Shown here in pieces: positions 53,684 through 64,000 of a stretch of DNA of 64,000 bases. The stretch covers positions 12,824,492 through 12,888,491 of the forward strand of contig OY986971.1 in assembly GCA_963920575.1 (NCBI GenBank), given 5' to 3'. A program made the translations under genes and the position numbers. Each line of letters starts with the position of its first letter. Within the stretch, counting starts at the first letter, position 1. Under the pieces are notes generated by a model, which had not been told where the DNA came from, ran no database searches, and was given only the letters and a program-made list of their open reading frames with translations. The stretch is from Narthecium ossifragum (lineage: Eukaryota; Streptophyta; Magnoliopsida; Dioscoreales; Nartheciaceae).

Positions 53684-55414
53684 ATGGCCGATAATTATAT
53701 TCCACCGGGTGCCACGTTGAACGATTACTTTTTACCATCTAATTATGCACCCGCTTATATTAATGAAACATATGATTTCTCAAACCCAACATATGATTCG
53801 CATTCATACACCTATGATCCGGATTTGAGTGCTCATCCATACCCTTTTTGGCAATTCCAAGGTTACTATCATTATAATGTTCAACCACAAGATTCAAGCA
53901 TATCGGACTAATACTTTGCACCTAGTTTTGAACCATCTTATCTTCCTCAAACACAATATCCATCACCCCAACATGGTTATGAGCCTCTCAGTCTCTTTGA
54001 ACTACAAGCATAAGTAGATCCATCTTTAGATGAAAGGACTCTTAACGATTTAGAGACTTTTGAGGCACTAAAACCAATTGTACATTCTCATTCACAATTA
54101 TTAGCTAATATAGAAGCCCGAATTGGACAAGTAGCTTTTTTGATGGATTCATATTATGATGAGGTTGATGGTTGTGTGAATGAGGTAGTGCCTCCTAATG
54201 TTGATGATAATGCTTATGATGCTCATCTTACCAATGTTTATGTTGCAAGCAATGCTGAGATTCATTTTGGGGTTTTACCGGTTCGTGAGAGTTTTAAGGC
54301 ACTAACACCAATTGTACATTCTCATTCAAAATTAATAGTCAATATAGAAGCCTGAATTGGACAACTAGCTTCTTTGATGGGTTCATATTATGATGAGGTT
54401 GATGGTTGTGTGAATGAGGTAGTTCCTCCTAATGTGGATGATAATGCTTATGATGCTCATCTTACCAATGCTTATGATGCATGCAACGATGAGATTCCTT
54501 TTGAGGTATTACCGGTTTGTGATACTTTCGATGATAATATGCCTTGTGATGTGAATGAATCGGTGCCTCTGGTGTTTCTTGATGATAATGGTATTGATGA
54601 ATGCATGCATGATTTGATACCTCCCGTAAGTCATGATGATGTTATTATGCCAGTACCTAATCTTGATGCATATATTGTTGAAGTTTCATGTAAAAATCAC
54701 ATGTTGGTCTTTGATGTGATGGATGATGTATGTGATGACTTGGATGATCCTTGTGAGACCTCCTTTAGAAAACCTCACTTTGATCCTCTACCCTTTACTT
54801 CATCCACACTTGTTGAACATTATGCGGTACCAAACCTTGTTTTTCTGAATTTCTTATATCATGCTGAATTTGATTGTAGCTTCATCGAAAATTTATGCAA
54901 GACTTCTTATCTTTCACGTACTTTGTTTGTTACGAACATCTCCTTCTTCTTTGATGAAGCATGTCTGCATGACTTTACTTTTATTTGGACCATGTATTTC
55001 TTTACTTTAAATCATTGGCTATCAAAGGACCACTTGATGCTGACTCCATTTATTGAAACCCATGGCTTGAAGGAAGATAATTTGCCAATGCCTACAACTT
55101 ATATTGAATTATTTGCCATGAATTCTCCCTTCTTCTTTGATAAAGCATGTTTGCACCTCATCTCCATCCTTTAATGCATATATTTCTATACTTTAAACCA
55201 TAGGCCACCAAAAGTCTATCTGATGATGGACAGATTTATTAACACACATGATTTGCATGATGGTGATTGGCCACTGACTAAAATTTTTAATGATTTCATT
55301 ACCTGGGACCTGTCTTTCTTCTTTAATAAATTATGTTTGCATGTCTTCTCTATTCTTCGGTCCATGTATTTCTTTACATGGAACCACCGACCACCCAAAT
55401 TCAATTTTAGCTAA
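53684..55414 (+). pseudogene. gutted gag-like ORF of Z with duplications
   Basis: One frame with stops near 53909, 54011, 54353 and 55172. Its start (LNDYFLPSNYAP) resembles the gag N-terminus of A (MRDYYVPTTFAP). It then jumps to a piece like the linker after the zinc knuckle (PTYDSHSYTYDPDLSAHPYPF) and to the HSHSQLLANIEARIGQ coil, so the capsid core, zinc knuckle and protease are deleted. The stretch with SYYDEVDGCVNEVVPPNVDD is duplicated with a 234-bp period (54140 and 54374). One stop (54353) is TGA where the first duplicate has an Arg codon. The later part contains FRKPHFDPLPFTSST, as in A after protease, then three diverged modules with FFF..ACLH and MYFFT.NH. No enzymatic function remains. 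Confidence 0.75.
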
Positions 55415-55424
55415 GCTTGCATTG

Positions 55425-55471
55425 TGTCGAGCTCGAGACGTTAAACCAACCGCTTGGTGGGAGGCAACCCA
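55425..55471 (+). other. conserved post-coding motif of Z
   Basis: GTCGAGCTCGAGAC hairpin, GTTAAACC, then GCTTGGTGGGAGGCAACCCA. Nearly identical to A and X. Confidence 0.8.
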
Positions 55472-55737
55472 TCTTTGCTTTGATTTTAATTTGTTTATTT
55501 GAACTTTTCTTATTTGCATGCTTGCTTGTTTTCTAATTTTTTGCATGTTTGATTTGAATGTGTGCAAGTTGCTCTTTGCCTGATGGTTTGATAATGTCGT
55601 ACTTGCTGTTGCTGAATTTTTGTGTTGACTGTTAGATTGGGGTGTTCTTACTTAAGTTTAGATGTCCGGGGGTTAGTATTAATGCATATGTAGTTAGAGC
55701 CTAATTCTCAAATTTTAACTCAGTTCTGGTGTTTTGA

Positions 55738-56160
55738 TGCATATGATCGATCATCACGCCCTAGAATGATTGATCCTTGTTTTGCACCACAATTATACAT
55801 AACTTGTGTATTATACTGATCGATCATCAATACCTAGATGATTGATCATTTTTGTTCACCTATAGAGACAAAACGTGGTGTTTTAGATGATCGATCATCA
55901 ACACATGGAGGATTGATCATCGACCCCTGGAGGATCGATCATCGACACCTGGAGGATTGATCATTTGCGAGATCACCACGAGGCACGGATCGGGGTTAGG
56001 AGGATCGATCCTACCATGATAGGAGGATCGATCCTACCATGATAGGAGGATCGATCCTACCATGATAGGAGGATCGATCGGTTTTGTATTTTAATTGTGA
56101 CAGAGAGGGTGTTGTTGGAGGATCGATCATCGCTCTTTGGATGATCGATCATTTACGGAA
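55738..56160. repeat. GATCGATC cluster of Z internal region, with 23-bp tandem unit
   Basis: More than ten GATCGATC or GATTGATC words. At 55997-56077 the 23-bp unit AGGAGGATCGATCCTACC plus ATGAT is repeated at least three times without change. 55472-55737 holds nothing recognisable. Confidence 0.9.
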
Positions 56161-56349
56161 AAAAAAATCCGAGCAGCAAATGAATCTTTACATCGTCGCT
56201 TGGACGCGATAGACGCCCGGGATGCTCAACTTCGAGACGACATCTCTTACCTCCGCGCGCGGCTTGATGCCATCCACCCTCCTGCACCTGTCACTGCTAT
56301 TGTCTCGTATCGACCTCCTACTTCAGCAGAGCCGAGACCGCAGGAATGA
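56160..56349 (+). pseudogene. C-terminal remnant of Athila ORF2 in Z
   Basis: About 60 codons, with ANESLHRRLDAIDARDAQLR and RLDAIHPPAPVTAIVSYRPP, align with the C-terminus of ORF2 in A (LDAIHPPPPPVTAIVPYRP). An ATG at 56137 in the palindrome cluster is probably fortuitous. All upstream ORF2 sequence is missing. 56350-56944 is AT-rich 3' region without genes. Confidence 0.75.
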
Positions 56350-56944
56350 TATTGTATCCTAGCTTGTCGGTTTGCATGTCACCTTTGTACTTGCTTGATT
56401 TGCTTGATTATTTGTTAGGTTTCTTGTGCTTAGGTGAATGTAGTACCAGGAACTTGATCTTATTGATGTAGACTGTATCTAGGGGTCAGTTTTGTATTTT
56501 TGGATGGTTGGGACTTGTTTTGGTCTTGCATGGAGGTTGGATATATTTTTGTACTCCCGTGCTCATCTTTTGTATATTTTGACAGATTGACAGTATTTAT
56601 ATACAGTAGATGTTGGCTAAGGGGGTGTGCCCCGTGTGTATGTAGCACTATATTTGTGGATGTGGATGTAAATATTGAAAATTTGTAGCCCTTATGCTTC
56701 TTGAATAAATAGAGGAGATGCTGCCCAATTTTTCTCTAATTTTGCATGCTTAGTCTATTCTTTACTTCATTACCATCACAGGGTATTTCTTCTACTATTT
56801 TTCCAGGATCTCTATACTATGGTATGCATATTGCTGCGATGCAAGTACGGTTTTACTTATCACCAAGGTTACTGCTTCATTAGAAGCATCATCATGTTAT
56901 CTCTATCCCTTACCCTATTTCCGTGCTTGAGGACATTCCTACTT

Positions 56945-56956
56945 AAGTTGGGGGGT
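56945..56956 (+). other. internal PPT-like tract of Z
   Basis: AAGTTGGGGGGT preceded by GTGCTTGAGGACATTCC, about 1.1 kb before the terminal PPT. Confidence 0.75.
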
Positions 56957-57360
56957 AGCGTTCATAAATTTCATGCTTATGCTTAATAATTGTTTTTTGA
57001 TAACCGACATTATACATCCCTTGACATATGTTAGAAGAAGGAAATTATGATAGTTATTGATAAAGATGCTTGATTTAGAAATTTGTCTTATGAATTATTC
57101 AGAACTTTATATGTCATATAAGATTTAGTAAATTTAACTATGCATGGTATTATCTCTATACTTTAACACTTTTACCATGATTTAGGAATGACCTGACATA
57201 TCTTAATGCAATTGAGCACTTTCACATGCTTAGGAGTTGAAGTTAGATTCTGAGCATGAGACTAGGATAGATTCACAGTTCTCTGTCATGTTACAGAAGA
57301 TACATAAACACATGCAATTTTTTGTTCGTAAAAAGTATTTGTATAAAAAGTGTAGGGTTT

Positions 57361-57525
57361 TCAACTTAGTAACCGTGCAGGACGCCTGGTCAGCGTGTTG
57401 TTCGCATAAAACAATTGAACTCCCTGAAAGAAAGAAAATGAGGATTTCATACTTAGTAACCGGGCAATGTTCCTGACCAGCATGTTGTTTGCGTAAAATG
57501 GTTGAATTTCCTTGAGAAAAAAAAG
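57361..57525 (+). repeat. 87-bp duplicated module between PPTs of Z
   Basis: Two copies with ACTTAGTAACCG (57364, 57451), CAGCRTGTTGTT and GCRTAAAA. Related to the X modules at 46985-47175. The rest of 56957-58045 is AT-rich. Confidence 0.8.
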
Positions 57526-58045
57526 AAGAAAAGAAGAAAAAAAAATGAACAATTATTGTTATGTGATAGTGGAAAATATGTGCTTACTTAGGATTATAAT
57601 CTTGAATGGTTGAATGTGTGGATATAATGGATACTCCGATGCATATGGAATATTATTCACATAATAGAGTGTTAAAGTTATTTTTGAATCATGATTAAAT
57701 ATGTTGAAGTATTGGAAATGTGTTATGATATGTTTTGACTTACTATACTTTTATATGACTATGAGTTGAAGGATATATTCATGGATAGTATTTCTATGTC
57801 ATGCATTAGAGTTGATGAATATCATAATGGATTTCTAATAGCATAGTCAAGGGGATGTATAGATATATGTGGGTATCATCACTGGAAATCCTTAGGAGAC
57901 TATAACTCCTCCATTGGGGCCATTCAGGGCTTTAAAGGTTTGTTGCACATGCTAAGTGCAATCGTGAGAGCTATGAAAGTGGCTAGTTAGGTTTACTGCT
58001 TTATTTTTACTTTTATCTTGCTTTGCTCGAGGACTAGCAAAGATC

Positions 58046-58058
58046 AAGTTGGGGGGTG
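58046..58058 (+). other. terminal polypurine tract of Z
   Basis: AAGTTGGGGGGTG directly before the 3' LTR, preceded by GCTCGAGGACTAGCAAAG. Confidence 0.85.
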
Positions 58059-58774
58059 TGAGAAGACGTGAAAAGTGCATAAATCACCGTTCTAATTGGG
58101 TTTCATTAGTCTCCGAGCAATGCTATTTTGATTGTCTTCTCCCCATTTTAGGTATTAGGACCCTCAGCGAAGACTAGATCAAGTTTAGTGCAAAAACGAA
58201 CAAATAAAGAACCTGCGAAGTCAAAGGAGCAAGGGAGCGAAGATGGGTTAGCTTTGAAGATTAAACTGTACATGTTCAGGAAAAACTAGATGATGTTCCA
58301 TATATGGTTGGAAAGCTCTTGAAGTCTAGTTTCGGGAGAATTTTACGGTTCATGATTCCGAGTTTTCTAGAATAAGTTACAATATTTTTACTACCAATGG
58401 CGCAATCTGATGGCAAAAGAGTAAATACGCAGAACAGAAGGATGGATCAACCTCCCCTAGAGGATCGATCCTTGCACTGTAGCAGAGGCGACAGAGAGAC
58501 ATATTTTGCATGATCGATCATTCCCTTTTGAATGATCGATCATACTCGGACGCAGCCAATTTTTTGGGTTCAAAGGATCAATCTTCACTCTTAATGGATC
58601 GATCCTTTGATATCAATTAAGCAAAATCAAAGACCCAGATCTAATCCGAGTTAAGGTGATACCTAGACTATAAATAGGCATGTTTTAGGGTTTTTGGGGT
58701 TGTTCTTGTTCCTCTCTTAGGGGGGCTCTCTAGACTTTCTCTTGGCTGCTTGGAAGCCAATGAGAAGGAGCAAT
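58059..58774 (+). repeat. 3' LTR of Z, first part
   Basis: Starts TGAGAAGACGTGAAAAGTGC, with the GATCGATC cluster (58455-58615) and TATAAATA (58669-58676). Cut at 58774 by the Tekay element. The remainder lies beyond the window. Confidence 0.9.
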
Positions 58775-61152
58775 TGTGAGGACCTATCCCTCTACCCCTG
58801 TGGCTCGTTGTGGACCGCAAAGGTAATTTGGTAAATTACATCTTGTCGGTTTGTTTCACACCCGCGTGTGTACACACTGACCATGTTTGTGTTAGTGTTT
58901 GATTAGAATGGTTAGGTGGACCCGAGATCGAAAGATCCGGGCTTGGGCTTGCATTTTAGCCCAAGTCTAGCTTTCTGCACTTAGAAGATCGATCTTTCCT
59001 TGCTAGAAGATCGATCATTTAGTGCCAGAAAGTCAAGGCGCGATCGTCGTGAAGGATCGATCTTTCATTCATAGGTCGGTTCGTTTGTCTATAAAACGGA
59101 CGCAACCTTCTTCCTTGAATCCCTTTTGAAATCCGCCATTCTTGAGCTCAGATTCGGCTGGATTTTGGAGAGATTGAGGATGATCCAAGGCTTAGCAGCT
59201 GGGATTGAAGTTGCTCTTTGCTAGGTAGGGATCCTACCTACGTTGTTTTCCAATTTTTGATGAGTTTGAATTGATTGTGATTTGTTTTGCTTAGATCTCC
59301 CTACATGTTTGTTAGTTTGTAACATGCTTACCGGTTTTGGAATCGTAGTCCTTCGTACTACTAGATCCTAAGGTTTTATGGGATTTGGTAGAGTTTTTCG
59401 ACGGTATTTCTCGCCGGAGGTTCACCGGAGAACCCAACAAGATCGATCATTCGTGGTGAATGATCGATCCTTCTTGTTGGTCATGCTGAGCCCGAGCGAG
59501 GATCGATCTTCTCATCGATCTTCTGGTGGAGAAGATCGATCTGTGTTCCCGGGTAGCATGGGATGCTCTTTGTCGCGAGGATGATCGATCTTCCTATCTT
59601 CTTTGGCTCGACAAGGAAGATGCCCTCTGTTGCGAGGATGATCGATCTTCATGGGAGGAAGGATCGATCTTCTTGGGCTCGACGAGAAAGATGCTCTCTG
59701 TTATCTAGAAGATCGATCTTTTCTTTGGAAAAAATCGATCCTTTGGTGACAAAGAGGGGCTTTGTATGTACGGTTTTCTTATAACTTTATAATTTGTACA
59801 TATCATTAAGCATGTTAACCCCATATTAAAGGTAGTGGTGAACCAGGAGAGTGATGACTCCTGGGATGTTTAGAATAAGTGGGCGAGTGGCCCTACTGCT
59901 TTCCATAGCCTTGCATGTCGGCGTGCGCCGAGGGCCTTTAATTGTGTGGTTTGCCTTCTGTTGTTTGCGGGGCAGCTTCCCGATGCAGGTTGCTGGTGAA
60001 CTGGCTGACAGTTGGTGGTGTACCACTGCAGCAGTTCTTGACCTTAAATATGTGTTCACCACCCGGGGCCGGCAGAGTGTCGAACCCAGACCTTGTTCAT
60101 GCTATCATCGCATTTTGCTGCATGCTTAACTGTTATTTATGCGTGTGTTCATAGCATGCATTGTTTGTGCATTAGTTGCATAAGGTTAGGGCGTGGGCGA
60201 TCTGTGGGTCGTCGTCCCGAGGCTTGGAAGCTCGGATTTAGCCCTAGGACTTGGGTTGGGTAGCTTGGTCCTATTTGAATTGTGGTGTACAGTCGAATAC
60301 GATGATAGGCCTAGATTACTCGTACACCTGTTGATTGATGATGTTTAGAGGGTTGTGTCTGCCTCGAGCCAGATGTTGAGGGTGCAATCGGTGTCGGTTC
60401 TTGTTCTTTGGGGGTTGTGGGGGTTAGTCCGGCCCAGGCAGTGTCTGTCCCTGCCCGCGGTGGTGACCAGTATGGGGCCAGTCTGTTTTGGGTGACCATA
60501 GCTGGAACCTCGTAGCAGCGGCGACCAGTGTGGGCCCAGTCCATTTTGGGTGACCATAGTTGGAACCCAACGATACTAGGTGTATCCAGGATGGGCCCAG
60601 TCTTTTGGGGTGACCATGGTTGGGTATGCCTAGGGACACCGGCAAAGGGTTATGCGACCCTTGCTGCACACCCAAGTCTGGATTGGGGGCGACACTGTTG
60701 TGTTTCCCTCTTCCTTCTGTGTGTCGTAGTGTAGTTTCCCTGCTAAGCTTAGTGCTCACTCCTACCCGGGCTGCGTTTTGCAAGTACAGGCGTTAGCTCC
60801 TCTTTGGTGGCCCCTATCGGGCAGTTGGTCGGCGGTGCGGCGGTGCCAGGCGGAGTCTGAGGAGTGGTGATCCTTTATAGCTTTTGAACCTTTGTTATTT
60901 AGTCTCCTATGGGAGTGATTATATGTTGTACTTGATCTTCCCCTATTTGAGGATTTGTATATTAAACTTTGGGATTGTAAATCTTGGGTTTGAGGTTATC
61001 TTAATTGTTTGTTGTTAATTGAGGACTTGTTGATAAATTGTTTAGGGAGACCAATAGGTTAGAGGGAACCCTCACCAAATTTTTCCGCGGTTTGTTAGGT
61101 TTCGGTTCGCGTCGCCCGGCCCGGTTGGGATTTCGCGGGTCGGGGTGCGACA
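58775..61152 (+). repeat. 5' LTR of Tekay element
   Basis: 2378 bp, from TGTGAGGACC to GGGGTGCGACA. TATAAAA at 59090-59096. GATCGATC palindromes occur before (58985-59060) and after (59440-59750) the TATA box. 59760-61150 is LTR sequence with no gene; ORFs there are incidental. Confidence 0.9.
58985..59750. repeat. GATCGATC palindrome cluster in Tekay LTR
   Basis: About thirteen ATCGATC words, mostly RGATCGATCTTC, mainly in the transcribed part of the LTR. Confidence 0.85.
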
Positions 61153-61155
61153 GCT

Positions 61156-61167
61156 TGGTATCAAAGC
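61156..61167 (+). other. primer binding site of Tekay (initiator tRNA-Met)
   Basis: TGGTATCAAAGC, one mismatch from the usual TGGTATCAGAGC, three bases after the LTR. Confidence 0.85.
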
Positions 61168-61169
61168 AT

Positions 61170-64000
61170 AGGTTGTAGATCCCTGGGTTAGGATCAAGAT
61201 TCGGTTGAGATTGAGCGTGGAATGGGTTAGTTCTATGTCTAGAACATCCGTGCATGCTCCTTTTTGATGTGTTATGCTTTTTGCTTTTCGTTGTGTTGGT
61301 CGTTTTGCCGTTTTCTGACGAGTGGACGCTCGTTTGTCGTTGGTGATTGCGCAGATGTTGGGAGCTCGAGACCGACTTTCTTGTGTTGGTCTGGGTGGGG
61401 CACGACTTGGTCGACCCGCCCGACCGGACAGGGTGGCACATGTCAGGGCGGTCAGAGCTAGAGGGACTGAGCCATCAGCAGCATTTTTTTTTACAGTTTC
61501 GGTCGCATGGGAGGAGGCCCTTTTCGCTAAGGAGAGGGTTCTCCCTCCTGTCGACACGCGGACCGCTACGGCGGTCTTGTTGGTGTTTCAGCAGTAGTTT
61601 GAGTAGGGACTTCGATTAGAGATCAGACGGCAGGCCGGTTCCCACTGTTTCCAGGTGTACACTACGGTTCTAAACTGCGCTTTTGCAGGGGAGGCACAGT
61701 TGTAGGCCGAGAGGTGCGGGGCAGTTCCACCAGCATTCTCTAGGGACGTACTGCAGAGATCCCAGTTCAAAGGAGGATTTGGCAGATGCGAGCAGCAGCG
61801 TTCGTGACACTTACGACAGCAATCACGGCGTCCTCAGCTGTTTCAGCCGCAGTTGCCGAGTTCAGCAGGCCAGTTCCTCCGGACGGCCGGGCCGTCTGGG
61901 CAGGCTTCGTAGGGGGGAGGCCAGGGCTAGCAGCCTGATGGTGCGTCAGTCACGTGTATCCAGTGCGGGCAGCTGGGACACTTCCGTAGAGACTGTCACC
62001 TGCGAGGAGCGCGGGGCGCTATGCCGCAGGGCAGTAGAGGGCGAGGGTCCAGTGCTTGGCAGAGGAGCAGTAGTGGGCCCGGATCAGGGGTTGGACCGAG
62101 CCGCTCCAGAGGTGGAGGCGGCCAGCGGGGGCGTGTGTTTGCTCTCCCAAAGCGTGAGCAGCCGGACACCATTCAGCTTTACCAGCCGCCACAGCAGTAC
62201 CAGTAGGCAGCGGCAGAGCCATTCGTACTCAGAGGTATCTTTCAGCTTTCTAGTTCCTTAGTAGATGTGCTGATAGATTCTGGGGCGTCTCATTCCTATG
62301 TTGCTAGTTTGTGTGTGGCATCGTTAGGATTAGAAACGAGTTGGCTAGAGGTGGCATAGTCAGTAGACTCACCGATCGGCGGGGCAGTCAGGGTAGACCG
62401 GGTCTGCCGATCTTGTTCTTGGAGGTTGGAGGCCTCCGTGTCTGTCTAGCCCTGCGGGTGCTAGACATGACGGGTTTCGATGTGATACTTGGTATGGACT
62501 GGTTATCAGCATACCGGGCCATCATCGACTGTGGTCGCCGGAGGGTGGTCGCTTGGACACTCGACGGGACACAATTTGTGTTGTTGGGGGATCGGTTTTC
62601 AGCCGATTCCTTTGCTTGTGGTGTGGGGAGGCGTGGTAGCGAGCTTTCAGCCTTGTTGGCCAGCTTGTCCCTGTTTGGTTCTGAGGGAGTGCAGCAGAAC
62701 AGTTTTCCCAGGATCATGTGCGGCTTCACCGATGTGTTTCCCGAAGATGGTGTTTTGGACTCGGTATGGCCTGTACGAGTTCGTAGTGATGCCATTTGGG
62801 CTGACGAACGCACTAGCAGTGTTCATGGATCTGATGCAAAGGATCTTCCGGCCATTCCTAGATCAGTTCGTGGTGGTGTTCGTTGACGACATTCTGATCT
62901 ACTCTCAGTCAGAGGCGGAGCACGGGCGACACTTGGCGACAGTGTTGCAGTTACTTCCGGAGCATCAGCTATATGCCAAAGATTCCAAGTGTGAGTTTTG
63001 GCTTGCACATGTGGGATTCCTTGGACACGTGGTATCGGCAGCAGGGATCTCAGTTGACCCGGCCAAGGTCGAGGCAGTGGTACAGTGGCAGAGACCGAGG
63101 CCAGTGTTCGAGGTCCACAGTTTCTTAGGCCTGGCGGGTTATTACAGACGGTTCGTGCGGGACTTCTTCAGGGTTGCCGGACCGTTGACCAAACTGACAC
63201 AGAAGGCCGTCCCGTTCGTGTGGGATGTTGCTTGTGAGCGAGCTTTTGTGGAGCTGAGGACGAGGTTGACCAGTGCGCCGGTGCTGATCGTCCCCGAGTA
63301 AGACGTTGGTTACAGTGTCTACTACGACGCTAGCGGTGAGGGTTTGGGGTGTGTCCTTATGCAGGAGGGGCACGTAGTTTCCTATGGTTCTCATCAGCTG
63401 AAGAACCATGAGAGGAACTACCCGACCCATGACTTGGAGCTAGCAGCGGTGGTCTTCGCCCTGAAGACCTGCCGGCATTACCTCTATGACGTGAAGTTCT
63501 CTGTCTTCTCGGACCATAAGAGTTTGAGGCACGTTTTCACCCAACGTGACCTCAACCTGAGGCAGCGACGCTGGATGGAGCTACTGGAGGACTACGACTT
63601 TGAGTTGCATTACCATCCTGGTAAGGCAAACGTCGTAGCAAACGCGCAGAGTAGACAGGTGAGAGACACCAGAGCAGCAGTTGCAGGGTTGTCAGCGCGG
63701 CAGTGGCAGGCATTGGAGATAGTAGGCCAGTTGGAGCTCGAGTTTGAGGATCAGGGGTCCAGCAGCTTCCTCTACACCGTGCAGAGTATGCCAGCAGTTT
63801 TACCCAGAGTGTTAGAAGCACAGCGCAGCGATCTAGAGCTCAAGGAGTTCACACATTGGCGGGCACGGAGGGCGCAGACGGGGACTGTGCAGTATCGTCA
63901 GACGGAGGGCTACGATTCAGAGGCAGAGTAGCGGTTCCAGCAGATCCAGTTTTACGAAATGACGTCCTACGAGAGTTCTATCACTCTCGTTTTGCAGTTC
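61170..64000 (+). pseudogene. Tekay gag-pol, decayed and partly deleted
   Basis: Gag is scattered over frames with stops. The zinc knuckle CIQCGQLGHFRRDCH is at 61955-61996 and the protease motif VLIDSGASHSYV near 62265. RT begins at FTDVFPED, but about 140 residues (fingers and first palm part) are missing: near 62745 the sequence jumps to [17 protein letters not shown]. The catalytic FVDDILIYS remains, followed by [20 protein letters not shown] and the connection domain. An in-frame TAA (63299-63301) precedes RNase H ([40 protein letters not shown]). A further TAG is at 63929. Integrase would follow beyond the window. The RT deletion alone makes the copy inactive. Confidence 0.85.

Larger units (their letters stand above)
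51610..58774 (+). mobile_element. gutted Athila element (Z), 3' LTR cut by Tekay
   Basis: 5' LTR 51610-53408 (1799 bp), PBS 53415-53432, heavily deleted gag-like frame, post-coding motif, ORF2 C-terminal remnant, two PPTs, and a 3' LTR whose first 716 bp (58059-58774) precede a Tekay insertion. It interrupts the gag of X. Bases to its left are TGGTG. Confidence 0.9.
58775..64000 (+). mobile_element. Tekay-type gypsy element, 5' LTR and part of internal region
   Basis: 5' LTR 58775-61152, PBS for tRNA-Met, decayed gag, protease, deleted RT and RNase H, running off the window end. GCAAT (58770-58774) is the likely left TSD copy. It inserted into the 3' LTR of Z. Confidence 0.9.

Overview
The window is repeat-rich nuclear DNA of a flowering plant. 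It holds no intact host gene. The evidence for a plant is the set of lineages: Mutator-like (MULE) transposases, a MULE-carried Ulp1 protease, Athila-type Ty3/gypsy elements primed by tRNA-Asp, Tekay/Del-type chromoviruses primed by initiator tRNA-Met, and a captured fragment of a plant ABCG half-transporter. The species cannot be named from this sequence.

Layout. 1-14.4 kb: a large MULE with a transposase gene on + (1396-4029, three exons, open reading frame) facing an Ulp1-protease gene on - (5169-8928, frameshifted). The word AGTTACTTTCC is repeated through introns and flanks, mostly in the sense of the nearest gene. A 4.16-kb gene-capturing TIR element (9731-13893, TSD CTA) sits in these repeats; it carries an ABCG C-terminus that was later split by a solo LTR (10395-12727, TSD GTGGC). 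14447-14646 is an assembly gap. 14.9-16.5 kb: a second, decayed MULE. 16.5-34.2 kb: an LTR fragment, then a minus-strand Tekay 3' LTR and pol end, into which a nearly complete 14-kb Athila element has inserted (element A, 18255-32267, TSD CCCAC, LTRs about 1% different). 34385-35837: a solo Athila LTR (TSD CTAAA). 36121-51609: a minus-strand Athila derivative (X) without RT or integrase. Its 3' LTR contains a plus-strand gag-protease-only Athila (Y, 37452-46121, TSD ATCGC), and its gag is interrupted by another gutted Athila (Z, from 51610). Z's 3' LTR is interrupted by a plus-strand Tekay element (58775 to the window end). Nesting is four deep in places.

The Athila set is one autonomous-like copy (A: gag, protease, RT, RNase H, integrase and a downstream ORF2, with one in-frame stop in gag-pol and two in ORF2) and three deleted relatives (X, Y, Z). 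The relatives keep LTRs, PPTs and conserved non-coding structures, and Y and Z show a PBS, so they look like non-autonomous copies dependent on elements such as A.

The most notable structures are non-coding. (1) Athila LTRs of A, X and Z carry tandem stem-loops in the transcribed part, in which the loop word GCTAGAACC is nearly constant while the paired arms differ from copy to copy. (2) Dense clusters of short palindromes (GATCGATC type, GGTCGACC type, CGATCGATCG type) occur in Athila and Tekay elements alike, although those lineages are unrelated. (3) Every Athila copy with a 3' end has two PPT-like tracts and a conserved hairpin motif just after its coding region.
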